Notes: generated by a model from the sequence alone, not told the origin. A stretch of DNA of 35,863 nt from an uncultured Clostridia bacterium (GCA_944386655.1 CALXBX010000058.1:1-35863); one strand, 5' to 3'. Positions 16,261 through 27,500 are shown, numbered from the stretch's first letter. Numbers and translations: made by a program.

Positions 16261-16968
16261 ATGAAATTAAACGAAATTCCAAGCTCAGAAAGACCATACG
16301 AGAAATTACAAATGTATGGTGCACAAATGCTTTCTAATGCAGAATTATTAGCAATTGTTATAAAAACAGGAAAAAAAGGACAAACTGCTATAGAGGTAGC
16401 ACAAAATATTTTAGCATTGCAAAATACAAAACAGCAAGAAAACTTAAGGTTTTTACAAAATATATCCATAGAGGAACTAAAGAAAATAAAAGGAATTGGA
16501 ACCGTAAAAGCTATTCAACTAAAAGCAATAGGAGAAATATGCAAGAGAATGGCAAGACCAATTCATTTTTTGAATGTAGAAATTACTTCTTCAGAAGATG
16601 TAGCTAGTTTAATGAGTGAAGAAATGCGTTACGAAAAAAGAGAAATCGCAAAAGTATTAATCTTAAACACAAAAAATAGGTTGCAAAAAATAGTAGAAAT
16701 AGGAAAAGGGCATATTTACTTTTGTGAAATAGAAGCAAAAGAAATTTTTGTAGAAGCATTAAAAATGGAAATGCCAAGAGTCATTTTAGTGCATAATCAC
16801 CCTAGTGGGGATCCTATGCCAAGCAGGGCAGATATAGAATTAACCAAAAAAGCAAAACAAATAGGGGAAATGTTAAATATTCAATTGGTAGATCATATTG
16901 TCATTGGAGATGGAGTTTATAGGAGTATTTTTTTAGAAATACAAAAACAAGAAAAAAGGGGTTTATAG
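16261..16968 (+). CDS. radC: RadC family JAB/MPN-domain protein
   Basis: A member of the RadC (YsxA) family, cytoplasmic, once thought to act in DNA repair but of uncertain function. Residues 1-75 hold the helix-hairpin-helix-type region with KKIKGIGTVKAIQLKA. The C-terminal MPN/JAB domain has the metal-site motif HNHPSGDPMPSRAD near residues 177-190, with all expected His and Asp residues. The 235-aa length is standard. The start at 16261 follows AGGAAA. The position between the DUF4321 gene and mreB is usual in Firmicutes. It shows AGG used normally as an arginine codon (residue in VYRSIF). Confidence 0.93.
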   Translation: MKLNEIPSSERPYEKLQMYGAQMLSNAELLAIVIKTGKKGQTAIEVAQNILALQNTKQQENLRFLQNISIEELKKIKGIGTVKAIQLKAIGEICKRMARPIHFLNVEITSSEDVASLMSEEMRYEKREIAKVLILNTKNRLQKIVEIGKGHIYFCEIEAKEIFVEALKMEMPRVILVHNHPSGDPMPSRADIELTKKAKQIGEMLNIQLVDHIVIGDGVYRSIFLEIQKQEKRGL

Positions 16969-16986
16969 GTTTCCCAAAAAATCTAA

Positions 16987-18049
<1,063 letters not shown>

Positions 18050-18070
18050 CAAAAAGAAAGAAGGAGAAAT

Positions 18071-18883
18071 ATGCATCAGAATAAAAAGAGAGGAATCATA
18101 GGAATTGTGATTACCATAGTTTTATTAATCATAATCGTTATTTTATCAAATATACAAACCAATGACCTCTCTTTTGTAGAGAGTGCATTAGGAAAATTAG
18201 TAATGCCAATTCAAAATGGAATGACTTATTTAAAAAATGCACTAGCAGGAAATGATAGCTTTTTCTCAGATATTAATGGATTACAAGAGGAAAATGAAGC
18301 TTTAAAAGAAGAAAATAGCCAATTAGAACAAAGTTTAAGAGAATTAGAAATTATTAAAGCAGAGAATGAAACGTTGAAAGAGTATGTCAATTTAAAAGAT
18401 AAATATACAGAGTATACTACCATACCTGCTTATGTCATTAATAAAAATATTAGTAATTATAGTGATGAAATTGTCATTAATGTAGGTAGCAAAGACGGAG
18501 TAGAAGTAAATATGCCAGTAATTGCGGACCAAGGATTAGTAGGACATATTATCTCTGTAACAGAAGATACAGCCAAAGTGCAAACCATTGTAGACACAGC
18601 AAGTACTTTGAGTTGTACTGTTTCTACTTCTCGAGATATATTAATTGCAAGAGGTACCCTAGAAGCGGAGTCTACCTTAAAAACAACCTATATTCCTACA
18701 GAAGCCACAGTATTACAAGGAGATAATGTAGAAACATCAGGATTGGGAGGAATTTATCCAAAGGGAATACTAATAGGAACTATTGAAAGTGTAACCAATA
18801 CAAAAAATGTGACAGACAGATATGCTACCATCAAAACCGCAGTAGATTTTTCAAAATTAGAGACGGTATTAGTGATACAATAA
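18071..18883 (+). CDS. mreC: Rod shape-determining protein MreC
   Basis: Membrane-anchored scaffold of the elongation machinery, linking MreB filaments inside to PBP2 outside. It has a basic N-terminus and one membrane helix (about residues 9-28), then a coiled coil rich in Glu and Leu (about 70-115). The extracellular beta domain follows, with the conserved DGVEVNMPVIADQGLVGHI stretch (about 140-160) and GIYPKGILIGTI near the end. The 270-aa length is normal. The start at 18071 follows AGAAGGAG, 21 bases after mreB ends. Intact, with no in-frame CGG. Confidence 0.94.
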   Translation: MHQNKKRGIIGIVITIVLLIIIVILSNIQTNDLSFVESALGKLVMPIQNGMTYLKNALAGNDSFFSDINGLQEENEALKEENSQLEQSLRELEIIKAENETLKEYVNLKDKYTEYTTIPAYVINKNISNYSDEIVINVGSKDGVEVNMPVIADQGLVGHIISVTEDTAKVQTIVDTASTLSCTVSTSRDILIARGTLEAESTLKTTYIPTEATVLQGDNVETSGLGGIYPKGILIGTIESVTNTKNVTDRYATIKTAVDFSKLETVLVIQ

Positions 18884-18924
18884 GAAAGACGGTCAATGTT
18901 GTCTTATAGAAAGGATGAAACTAT

Positions 18925-19458
18925 ATGAAAAAAGCAATTAGCGTTGTCGTAATTTTAATAGCCTTTCTTTTTATCTACTTTCTGCAATCCAATTTTTTTA
19001 GCTGGTTTACTATCAGCGGAATTAGTCCTAATTTATTTATAATACTTGTTTTGTTAATAGGATTGTTTGCAGGAAAAAGATTAGGTAGTCTCATGGGGCT
19101 TTTCTTTGGATTATATTTAGATATTGTCATTGGAAAAAACTTAGGACTTTCTACAGTTATGCTAACACTTATTGGCTTTTTAGGAGGATGTTTTGACAAA
19201 ACCTTTTCTAAAGAAAGTAGACTAACCATTATGCTAATGGTAATTGGAAGCACATGCATTTATGAAATAGGCTATTATATTTTAGAAATTATCGAAAATT
19301 CCATATACATAGAAATACTTCCTTTTATTAGAATTCTGTCAATAGAAGTTATTTATAATTCCATTTTAACAGTGATTTTATACCCTTGTATACAAAAACT
19401 AGGATATTTGTTAGAAGATATTTGGAAAGGACAAAAAATATTAACAAGATATTTTTAA
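18925..19458 (+). CDS. mreD: Rod shape-determining membrane protein MreD
   Basis: Polytopic membrane protein of the MreBCD complex. Five or six hydrophobic segments span most of its 177 residues. The family's features are visible: an N-terminal helix ending with SNFFSWFTISGISPNL, then GLFAGKRLGSLMGLFFGLYLDI with the conserved glycines. The start at 18925 follows AAAGGA. It is co-transcribed with mreC, 41 bases before it, and with mrdA, 18 bases after it. Confidence 0.9.
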   Translation: MKKAISVVVILIAFLFIYFLQSNFFSWFTISGISPNLFIILVLLIGLFAGKRLGSLMGLFFGLYLDIVIGKNLGLSTVMLTLIGFLGGCFDKTFSKESRLTIMLMVIGSTCIYEIGYYILEIIENSIYIEILPFIRILSIEVIYNSILTVILYPCIQKLGYLLEDIWKGQKILTRYF

Positions 19459-19476
19459 AAGAAAGGAGAAAACTGC

Positions 19477-21603
19477 TTGGGACATCAATCGAACAACCAA
19501 ACCAAGATACGCTACAACATTTTATCTGCAATAGTCTATATCATAGGAATTGTACTGTTATTACAACTATTTAATTTACAAATTGTAAATGGAGAAACCT
19601 ATAGAGAAGAGTCTAATACAAGATTAACAAGAGAAACCACCTTAAAAGCAGCCAGAGGAAACATTCTAGATCAATCTGGTAATAAGTTAGCTACTACAAC
19701 AGCAGGTACCAGTTTAGAGCTATATAAAAGTAAAGCAGATACGCAAACCCTAAATCAAACCTTGCTGAAAATTGCCCAAGTATTAGAACAAAATGGAGAT
19801 TCTTACATAGACGAATTACCTATTCAAGTAGAACCTTTTGCGTTTTCTATATCAGAAGAAGATGCAAAAACTTGGAAACAGGATAATAAGATAAACGAAG
19901 ATAAAACAGCAGAAGAATGTTTTGCTATCTTAAAAGAAAAATACGAAATCACAAATGAAAATGTACAAGAAGCAAGAAAGATTATGACACTTCGTTATTC
20001 TATTAATAAAGCAGGTTATAGCAATACAAAAGCAGTAGAAATAGCAAGCAATATTAGTGAGCAAAGCTTAGCTCAATTTAGTGAACAAAGTGCAGAGTTT
20101 GCAGGAATTAGTCTAAGTATATCCCCAATTCGTACCTATCCATCTGGGTCTCTTGCTTCTCATATATTAGGCTATGTATCTAGAATTTCATCAGAGGAAT
20201 TAAAAGGAAACGAAGCTAGATATAATGCAAATGACATTATAGGAAAAACAGGAATAGAGTACATTTTTGAACCATATTTAAAAGGAACAGATGGTGTTAA
20301 ACAAATTGATATGGACGTAAATGGAGCAGTAACAGGAGAATATGTTTCTAAAGAAGCGGTAGCAGGATGTGATATAGCACTTACTATTGATGCTAATCTA
20401 CAACAAGTAACAGAAAATGCATTAAAAACAAGTATACAAAACATAGCCCAAGAAGACAAAGTTTCTGTAACAGGAGGTTCTGCTGTAGTCATGAATGTAA
20501 AAACAGGAGAAGTGCTAGCACTTGCAAGTTATCCGGACTTTGACCCAAATGATTTTACACCAAGTATTAGTACAGAAAAGTGGAATTATTATACTTCAGA
20601 AGAAACTTCAGAATATGCAAGAAATCATCCTTTTGTCAATAGGGCCATATCTTCTCCATCTTCACCAGGTTCTACTTATAAAATGGTAACAGCAATTAGC
20701 GGGTTAGAGACAGGAGCTATTACCACAACAGAAAGAATTAATGACGTGGGTATTTATCGTTTTTCATCAGATTATAATCCAAAATGTTGGATTTATCAGT
20801 CTTATGGAAGGGGACATGGTTATTTAAATGTAACACAGGCTATAGTACATTCTTGTAACTATTTCTTTTATGAAGTAGGAAATAGGGTAGGTATCGAAAA
20901 TCTTGCAAAATACACAAAAGCATTGGGATTAGGCAAAAAAACAGGAATAGAATTATTAGGCGAAAGAGCAGGGTATGTAGCATCTCCAGAAACATCTAAA
21001 TCTTTGGGACAAACATGGAATGGAGGAGATATTCTATCTGCAGCAATAGGACAAGGAAATAATAGTTTTACTCCAATACAAATGGCAAAATATACAAGTA
21101 TGTTAGCAAATGGAGGGCAAGATATCGATGTTACCATTATCAAATCTGTCATAGATGCAGATGGAAACGAAGTATCGAAAGAAGAATTAGAAAGTTTCCT
21201 AAAAGAAAGATTAGGCATAGAAGAAGATACATCAGAGAAAGTAACTTTTAATCAAGTAAATTTAGATGCAGTATTAGAAGGAATGAAAGGAGTTACCACA
21301 GAGGCAGGAGGAACAGCCGCTTCTATCTTTAGAAGTTTCAATATAGAAGTAGGAGGAAAAACAGGATCTGCACAAACAGGTCAAGTAGATAGTAATGGTA
21401 AAAAAATAACAAATGCATGGTTTGTTGGATTTGCACCATTTGATGATCCAGAAATAGCCATTGTAGTTATGATAGAAAATGGACAAAGTGGAAGCAATGC
21501 AGCAGTAACAGCAAGAGATATCATTGCAGAATATTTTGGAATGAATGCCAATAAAGTAACAGAGAATATGACAGCCGTTCCAAGTGTACAAACTAATAAC
21601 TAA
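19477..21603 (+). CDS. mrdA: Penicillin-binding protein 2 (elongation transpeptidase)
   Basis: Class B penicillin-binding protein that cross-links peptidoglycan for lateral wall growth, partner of RodA and MreC. A single membrane helix (about residues 12-33) is followed by the PBP dimerisation domain (about 50-290). The transpeptidase domain has all three active-site motifs: S399-T-Y-K402, S459-C-N461 and K628-T-G630. The HILGYVSRI and NGAVTGEYVS stretches are typical. At 708 aa it is within the family range. The start is TTG at 19477, since AAAGGAG lies 8 bases upstream and no ATG precedes the membrane helix. The TTG start may hold expression down relative to mreBCD. Confidence 0.93.
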   Translation: MGHQSNNQTKIRYNILSAIVYIIGIVLLLQLFNLQIVNGETYREESNTRLTRETTLKAARGNILDQSGNKLATTTAGTSLELYKSKADTQTLNQTLLKIAQVLEQNGDSYIDELPIQVEPFAFSISEEDAKTWKQDNKINEDKTAEECFAILKEKYEITNENVQEARKIMTLRYSINKAGYSNTKAVEIASNISEQSLAQFSEQSAEFAGISLSISPIRTYPSGSLASHILGYVSRISSEELKGNEARYNANDIIGKTGIEYIFEPYLKGTDGVKQIDMDVNGAVTGEYVSKEAVAGCDIALTIDANLQQVTENALKTSIQNIAQEDKVSVTGGSAVVMNVKTGEVLALASYPDFDPNDFTPSISTEKWNYYTSEETSEYARNHPFVNRAISSPSSPGSTYKMVTAISGLETGAITTTERINDVGIYRFSSDYNPKCWIYQSYGRGHGYLNVTQAIVHSCNYFFYEVGNRVGIENLAKYTKALGLGKKTGIELLGERAGYVASPETSKSLGQTWNGGDILSAAIGQGNNSFTPIQMAKYTSMLANGGQDIDVTIIKSVIDADGNEVSKEELESFLKERLGIEEDTSEKVTFNQVNLDAVLEGMKGVTTEAGGTAASIFRSFNIEVGGKTGSAQTGQVDSNGKKITNAWFVGFAPFDDPEIAIVVMIENGQSGSNAAVTARDIIAEYFGMNANKVTENMTAVPSVQTNN

Positions 21604-21623
21604 AACAAAAGATAAACGAAAGA

Positions 21624-21653
21624 AAAGCTAAACAAAAAGTATTGTTTAGCTTT
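21624..21653 (+). terminator. Hairpin after mrdA, possible terminator or attenuator
   Basis: A 12-bp perfect stem (21624-21635 with 21642-21653) and the six-base loop AAAGTA. The U run after it is interrupted (ends CTTTCTCTGG), so it may only partly stop transcription before minC. Confidence 0.5.
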
Positions 21654-21717
21654 CTCTGGCAAAATAATATTTTCATAAGAACAAGGCATAGAAAAAGAAG
21701 AAGGGAATGAAGTAAAA

Positions 21718-22338
21718 ATGAAAAATTGTGTAACAATTCAACTAAAAACAGATAAAATTATCATAAAAATTAATGAAGAAGCAGAACAAGAAGAAATTAT
21801 AGAATGCCTAAAACAAAAGATGCCAGAATTAAAAAAACTATATCAAGAAGATACAACACCTATTTACGTTGTAGGAAAAGTAATGAAAAATAAAGAAATG
21901 GATGAAGTACAAGAAATCATTAAACAAGAAATCCATGTAAAAGTAGAATTTGAAAGCCCTAAAATGTTAGGCTTACATGGAATTAAAAAAACATTCAGTA
22001 AAGAAATAGGAACATCAGAAACAATGTTTCATAAAGGAGCACTACGTTCCGGACAAAAAATAGAGTTTGAGGGAAGTATTGTTGTTTTAGGAGATGTGAA
22101 TGATGGGGCAGAAGTAGTAGCAGGAGAAAATATAGCCATATTAGGAGATTTAAGAGGACTAGCTCATGCTGGTGCAAAAGGAAATAAAGAAGCTATTATT
22201 GCAGCAGGAGAAATACAATGCCCACAAATACGTATTTCTAATATTATCAAAGAACTAAATTGGAGAGCAGAACAAGAACAAACACAAATATACAAGTATG
22301 CTTATGTAAATGAAGAAAATCAAATAGTGCTAGAGTAA
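21718..22338 (+). CDS. minC: Septum site-determining protein MinC
   Basis: Inhibitor of FtsZ assembly that helps keep the division septum at mid-cell; acts in the cytoplasm with MinD at the membrane. The N-terminal domain (residues 1-90) is charged and variable. The C-terminal beta-helix domain, which binds MinD, has LRSGQKIEFEGSIVVLGDVNDGAEV, VAGENIAILGDLRGLAHAGA and the IAAGEIQCPQIRIS segment (about 100-180). The 206 aa length is normal. The start follows GAAGGG. It usually stands next to minD, but here a toxin-antitoxin pair comes next and no minD is in the window. Confidence 0.92.
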   Translation: MKNCVTIQLKTDKIIIKINEEAEQEEIIECLKQKMPELKKLYQEDTTPIYVVGKVMKNKEMDEVQEIIKQEIHVKVEFESPKMLGLHGIKKTFSKEIGTSETMFHKGALRSGQKIEFEGSIVVLGDVNDGAEVVAGENIAILGDLRGLAHAGAKGNKEAIIAAGEIQCPQIRISNIIKELNWRAEQEQTQIYKYAYVNEENQIVLE

Positions 22339-22427
22339 TGGAAGTAATACTTTAAAGATAAATAGAGCTTGTAAAATCACTCTTTCTGTAAAAATAATAG
22401 ATCACTCTAGGAAATGATAAAAAAATA

Positions 22428-22436
22428 TGTTATACT
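22428..22436 (+). promoter_or_regulatory. Extended -10 promoter of the mntA-hepT pair
   Basis: TGTTATACT with a TG extension ends at 22436. No convincing -35 box lies 17 bases upstream. The start codon at 22475 follows GAGGAG (22461-22466). Confidence 0.45.
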
Positions 22437-22474
22437 AAATATGGAGTAGATAGAAAAAATGAGGAGTGAATAGA

Positions 22475-22783
22475 ATGAGTGAAAAAATTTATACAATTGA
22501 AGAAATTAAATCAATATTAATGAAAGTTTTAGAAAATATGCCAGTGTATCGTGTAGTTTTGTTTGGTTCGTATGCTAAAAACTGTGCTACCAAAAGTAGC
22601 GATTTAGATTTTATTATCGATACAAAAGATAAATTAAAAGGATTTAAATTATATAGCTTAATTACTAAAATTGAGGAAGCATTCCATAAAGATGTAGATG
22701 CTTTTGAAAAAACAGAAATTATTGAAAATTCGAAAATAGATAATGAGATAAAAAGAACGGGAGTTGTTGTATATGAAAAATAA
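22475..22783 (+). CDS. mntA: MntA-type nucleotidyltransferase (antitoxin), 102 aa
   Basis: Minimal nucleotidyltransferase. In HepT/MntA modules the partner adds AMP groups to the HEPN toxin and so silences it. The polymerase-beta-like signature is complete: LFGSYAKN followed ten residues later by SDLDF (GS...DxD), with a third acidic residue near DVDAF. The start is the ATG at 22475 because AGGAG sits 8 bases upstream; an in-frame GTG at 22466 is inside that ribosome binding site. It overlaps the next gene by 11 bases, so the two are translationally coupled. Confidence 0.88.
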   Translation: MSEKIYTIEEIKSILMKVLENMPVYRVVLFGSYAKNCATKSSDLDFIIDTKDKLKGFKLYSLITKIEEAFHKDVDAFEKTEIIENSKIDNEIKRTGVVVYEK

Positions 22784-23123
22784 GGAATACATATCTTTTA
22801 TTAAGATGATTGAGTATATAGATAAAGCAATAAAATATACAGCAGGCTATACATTTGAGTCATTTTGTAAGGATAATAAAACGATTGATGCTACGGTTTT
22901 TGTTGTCAGTCAAATAGGTGAATTAGTAAAAAATATTTCAGATGAGACTATGAATAAATATAATAATATTGAGTGGAAAATGATAAAAGGGCTAAGAAAT
23001 AGAATTGTTCATGATTATGAAGGTATAAGTTTAAAAAGTGTGTGGTATGTTGTTAATAATGATATTATAGAATTAAGAAAAGACATTCAAACAATATTAG
23101 AAAAGGAAAAGAATAATGAATAA
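22773..23123 (+). CDS. hepT: HepT-type HEPN ribonuclease toxin, 116 aa
   Basis: All-helical HEPN-domain toxin expected to cut RNA. The active motif R-X4-H followed by a tyrosine is seen as RNRIVHDY near residues 77-84, the pattern of the HepT family, in which the tyrosine is the target of AMP addition. The length of 116 aa is standard. The ATG at 22773 lies within the end of mntA; the two stops and starts overlap by 11 bases. Order (antitoxin first) is common for this type. The pair probably entered between minC and its usual neighbours. Confidence 0.88.
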   Translation: MKNKEYISFIKMIEYIDKAIKYTAGYTFESFCKDNKTIDATVFVVSQIGELVKNISDETMNKYNNIEWKMIKGLRNRIVHDYEGISLKSVWYVVNNDIIELRKDIQTILEKEKNNE

Positions 23124-23169
23124 ATGAAAAAGGGCAAAGTTATCACAAAAACTTTGCCATTTTTCATTT
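23122..23169 (+). terminator. Terminator of the toxin-antitoxin pair
   Basis: A 19-bp stem with one mismatch (23122-23140 with 23151-23169) and a ten-base loop. The 3' arm is T-rich. It overlaps the hepT stop codon. Confidence 0.7.
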
Positions 23170-23170
23170 A

Positions 23171-23199
23171 CTGCCAAAAGGATTAGGCCTTTTTGGCAG
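23171..23199. terminator. Second hairpin between convergent genes
   Basis: CTGCCAAAAGG (23171-23181) pairs with CCTTTTTGGCAG (23188-23199) with one bulged base and a six-base loop. It lies between hepT (plus) and the minus-strand gene at 23222, and may act in either direction; there is no long U tract outside the stem. Confidence 0.4.
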
Positions 23200-23221
23200 A
23201 TGTTCGCATTAATAAAAAGTA

Positions 23222-23629
23222 TTAACTAAGCAATAATAAAATAAGAGAAATAAATAGCGAAGGGTCTTTTACATCTTCTTTATAAAGAAAAAAGAGAAGC
23301 ATCAAAATTAAGATATCATCATAATACAAATGAATACCAAACAAATTAAAAAGAGGCGTATTTTCATCTTCTTCATTTTCTTTTGTGGCAACACATTCCT
23401 TTTTATTATTTCCTTTCTTTTGCTCTTTTGCAGAATAACATCCTTTTACTTTCTCTGCACTTTCTCTTCCAAAAGGTAAGCACGAGGAAGAAAAAGAGTT
23501 GTAAGCGGAACCCTTAGGGAAATAAGAATTACTAGGTTTTTGGGGTGGAGGAACTACTGGCCTATAAGAGGGAATATTCTTCCTATAAGGTGGATAGAAC
23601 CTAGGAAAACCAAATGGAAATGTCATCAT
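23222..23629 (-). CDS. Protein of unknown function, proline/tyrosine-rich N-terminus, hydrophobic C-terminus, 135 aa
   Basis: I do not recognise the family. Residues 1-45 are rich in Pro, Tyr and Phe, as in some spore coat or cell surface proteins. The middle is charged and low in complexity (Lys/Glu/Asn). From about residue 92 a conserved-looking LFNLFGIHLYYDDILILMLLFFLYKEDVKD block begins, followed by a hydrophobic end. Its start overlaps the stop of the upstream gene as ATGA, so the two are translationally coupled. In Clostridia, small proteins with a C-terminal YYDDILIL-type segment often occur with sporulation genes; that link is my inference. Confidence 0.7.
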   Translation of the reverse strand: MMTFPFGFPRFYPPYRKNIPSYRPVVPPPQKPSNSYFPKGSAYNSFSSSCLPFGRESAEKVKGCYSAKEQKKGNNKKECVATKENEEDENTPLFNLFGIHLYYDDILILMLLFFLYKEDVKDPSLFISLILLLLS

Positions 23630-24111
23630 TTCTTATTATCACCACCCGACATATTAAGACTTTCTAATACATCTGTCATAGCAAATAACTGAATATATTG
23701 ATCTACCTTTTCTTTTCTACTAGGCTTTAAATAAGGCTTTAAAGAAAGAAGCAAATTAGATCGGGGGTCATTTTTTTTACTATTTAGTTTATCCATAATA
23801 TTTTTCATTTTCATAATTGTTCCCATATCAATGTTACTAAAAGGGTTTTCTTCTCCAGCAGATTCTTGACTGTTTTCCTTTTCTGGATGCTGAAAAGAAG
23901 AAAATTGGGCATCAGTTGTAGAATTATGATAATTAGTATGGGCTTTAAAGCCGGAATCATGTGTATCCGTAGTACTTTTTTGGTTATCATTAAGGTTACT
24001 AGATGAATTTATCATATTCTGAAACATAGTCTTCACGTTTTCGGGCATTTCCTTTCCGTTGATCATTTTATTCAAATTCTGCATCATTTCAGCCATATTT
24101 CCTTCATTCAT
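23626..24111 (-). CDS. Protein of unknown function, 161 aa
   Basis: Hydrophilic, without signal or membrane segment. Residues 1-35 are Met/Asn-rich (NMAEMMQNLNKMI). Residues 36-95 are a low-complexity linker rich in Ser, Thr, His and Asn. The C-terminal part (about 95-150) is the structured core, with MKNIMDKLNSKK and NLLLSLKPYLKPSRKEKVDQ, a helix pattern seen in small proteins of spore-forming Clostridia. The start at 24111 follows AGGTGA. It forms a two-gene operon with the next gene. Function unknown. Confidence 0.7.
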   Translation of the reverse strand: MNEGNMAEMMQNLNKMINGKEMPENVKTMFQNMINSSSNLNDNQKSTTDTHDSGFKAHTNYHNSTTDAQFSSFQHPEKENSQESAGEENPFSNIDMGTIMKMKNIMDKLNSKKNDPRSNLLLSLKPYLKPSRKEKVDQYIQLFAMTDVLESLNMSGGDNKK

Positions 24112-24518
24112 ACTATCACCTCATTATTAATATACATATGTAAAATAAGCAGGCATATGTATTAAATTTATCTATCTTATTGTATGTTAAAAAACAGAAA
24201 AGGTGACGAAAAAATTGTAATAAAAATTTAATATAAGGAAACAAAATAAAGTATCCGTAAAGAGGAATCTTAGAAATAAAAATGACACAAAGAAAAACAG
24301 GTTGAAAAGTAAAAAATAATGTGTAAAAATGTAGAAAATAGTATTATGAGCTTATTATCTTTTCAAGAGGTAAAAGAAATAGGAAAAATGGAAAATCATT
24401 CTACATAAAAAGTTTAATAAAATGAACGAAAATCATTGAAAAAGCTTGAAAAATGGAGTATAATAAACTAGAGATAATGAAAAAGATAGAAATAAATAAA
24501 AGAGGAGGAACTGTTTCT
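24112..24518. other. Intergenic region before the giant-protein operon
   Basis: No gene seen. ACATATGTA-like sequences occur around 24133-24160 upstream of the minus-strand gene and could be part of its promoter or a binding site. The plus-strand promoter at 24436-24464 drives the giant-protein operon. The rest is AT-rich without clear structure. Confidence 0.6.
24436..24464 (+). promoter_or_regulatory. Promoter of the two-gene giant surface protein operon
   Basis: TTGAAA (24436-24441), 17-base spacer, TATAAT (24459-24464). Transcription starts near 24471. This rules out an in-frame ATG at 24453 and sets the start at 24519, which follows AGAGGAGG. Confidence 0.8.
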
Positions 24519-27500
24519 ATGTACAAGATGAGAGAAAAAATAATTGCAGCAATGTTAGCTTCTATTATGTTATTAGCAAATGTAACAACGATAGGTATCT
24601 ATGGAAGTGTATATGCAACAGGAGAAAACTTAGAAAATCAGAGTACACAAACAAACCATGCAAATGTAGAATTTGATACCTATTTTTTAAATGGAGAACA
24701 ACAAACCCATGAGCTAGTAGCCAATGTGGCACAAAGTAATAGCATTTATGCAAAAGTAACGGTGAAAGAAGCCGGATATCTAAAAGATGCTAAAATTACT
24801 TTCCAAAGTGCAAATGAAGGGGATGCAAATTTAAGTATTGGAGAACCAATAGAAGAAAATAGCTCTGTTCAAACCGTGGGAGATAATGAAGTTACATTAA
24901 ATCAAATAGCAAAAGGAAACGAAGTAATCATTGCTTTACCAATTAGCTTTATACAGGAAGAAAATATTAGTCTAGAAAAATGGAATATGCAAAATAAAGC
25001 AATGTTAACAGGTACTTATGTAGATGGAGATGGTAATGAAAAGAAGGTAGAAAAAGAAATTCTATTTAACTTAGGATGGACAGCAGACAAAGAAGCAACT
25101 ATCACACAAAATGTTACAAAATATGTACCATATCATATTAATGAAGAAAGTGGAGTCATATTACAAACAACTATCCAGACGAATATTAAGGATAACGTAT
25201 TACCAGTACAAGAAACTAAAATAGAAATTAATGTTCCAAAACTAGCAGGAACAAATCCAACACAGGTTATCGTAGCAGCAAATAGTACAAGTGCAACAAA
25301 TGGAGAAGAAACAGCAGAAAGTTTTTCACAAGAAAATTATACTTATGACGACGAAAACCAACTTTTAACAATCCATGTAAAAAATGAAGCAACTGAAGAA
25401 GGAACAGTTTCTTGGAAAAAGAATGCTGCAGACGAATATTTAGTAAGCTATATTTATCCAGAAGAAGTGTTGAATGCTGTGGCAGAAACAGGAACAACAG
25501 TAGACTTGTCAGCAAAAGCAGATATAACAGTTTATGCACAAACAAATGAAACTGTAACTGCACAAACCCAAACCCAAGTGGAATTAAAAGATCAAATTGG
25601 AGAAGTAGTTAGTTTTGAAATAAAAACAGATATGGACACAATGAGCAAAGCTTATTTATATGCTAATACAGAAATACCATATACAGAAACAATAGAGGCT
25701 AATATTGGACTTGCCTCATTAACAGATAAGATTGTTATTACACAAAATCCAGATGCATTTTTATTAGAAGGAAATAGCTACTCTACAACAGTAGAAGGGG
25801 TAGGATATGTCTATAATAAAGCCGTAAAAGTATCACAAAGTCAATTTGAAAAAATATTAGGACAAGAAGGAAAAATAGAGATTTATGCAGGACAAACATT
25901 ACTTGCATCTATAGATAAACAAATGCAAACAGATGAACAAGGAAATTATGTAGTAGATTTAAGTCAGTACAATTTAGCTACTATAACATTACAAATAAGC
26001 AAACCTATCATAGAGGGAAAATTAGAAATTACGTTGGATAAAGCAATAAAAGCAGAGATTCCTTATTCAGATGCACAAATTAATAGTTTTGCACAGTATC
26101 AAATTTCTAATACTGTACAAAGTTACAGCGGAGATACAAAATTTATGGAACAAACTATTTCAAAAACAATGAACTTAACAGAACCACAAACCACTGCAGA
26201 ACTTGTTTTGAGTAATACCAATTTATCTACCGTAGTAACCAACCAAAATGTAGAATTAAAAGCTATCTTAAAAACAGATTCTACCGATACAAAATTATTC
26301 AAAAATCCAAGCTTTACCATAAAACTACCAAGTTATATCGAAAAAATAGAAGTAAAAGATGTAAAACTTCTATTTAATGATGAACTACAAATCACAGGAG
26401 CTAACCTAGTAAACAATAGTGATGGAACAAAATCCATTGTGATTACTACACAGGGAACGCAAACTAAGTACAGTATAGGAGCCGTATCCGGAGGAGCCAA
26501 TATTATTGTTACAGCAGATATCACTGTAAATAAACTAACACCAAATACACAATCTAGTATTGTAATGGAATATACCAACGAAAATGTAATAACCAAAGCA
26601 AGAAGTAATGCCATAGCAGAAACCAAACAAACAGAAACACCTGTTACCTTTGTGGCACCAACAGGAGTCGTAACAACCAATAGCATTTCTAATTATGCAG
26701 AAGGAAAAGAAGAGCTAACAGCAATTAGTGGAGATGAACAAACAGGAGTTATAGAAACAGTAGCACCAGCAAGAAACGTAAACTATCAAATGAGTGTTAT
26801 TAACAACTATAGTAATGAAATTGACAATGTTGTTGTGTTAGGAAGATTGCCATTTAAGGGAAATATAAATGCAGGAGGAGCAACAAATTATGGAAGCACT
26901 TTTGATATGTCATTACAAGGAGCAATAGAAGTAAAAGGATTAGATAGTAGTAATTTTACTATTTATTATTCCGAAAATGGAAATGCAAGCAAAGATATGA
27001 ACCTTGCAAGTAATGGTTGGACAACTAGTCCAAGTAATTATGCTAGTATAAAATCTTACTTAATTGTATTAAACAACTATAGTATGCAAACAGGTGAAAG
27101 TTTTGAAATAAGTTATACAGCTCAAATACCAGCAAATTTGAACCACAATGAAAGTGCCTATAGCAATTACATTGTATACTTTAACAATCACTTAGAAGCA
27201 GGAACAGTAGAAGATAAACAAGAAGCAACAAAAATAGGAGTTACAACAGGAGTAGGAGCAGTATTAGAATCCCAAATGACATCGAATATACCAGAAAATG
27301 AAACCGTGTTAGAAGGAAATATCATAAAATATAGTCTTACTGTAAAAAATACAGGATCTCACACAGCACAAAACGTAGTAGCAACCGTTAATTTTCCTAA
27401 TGTACTAAGCTATGTCATTCAAGATGAAAATTCTAGTTTAGGATATCAATATGCAGGGAAAAATACAGAGACCTTAAATTTAGGAAATATAGCAGGAGGA

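Noticed and set aside
24453..24518. Upstream ATG start of the 1693-aa protein
   Set aside because: It lies in the spacer of the promoter, ahead of the transcription start, and has no ribosome binding site. The ATG at 24519 has AGAGGAGG and gives a proper signal peptide.
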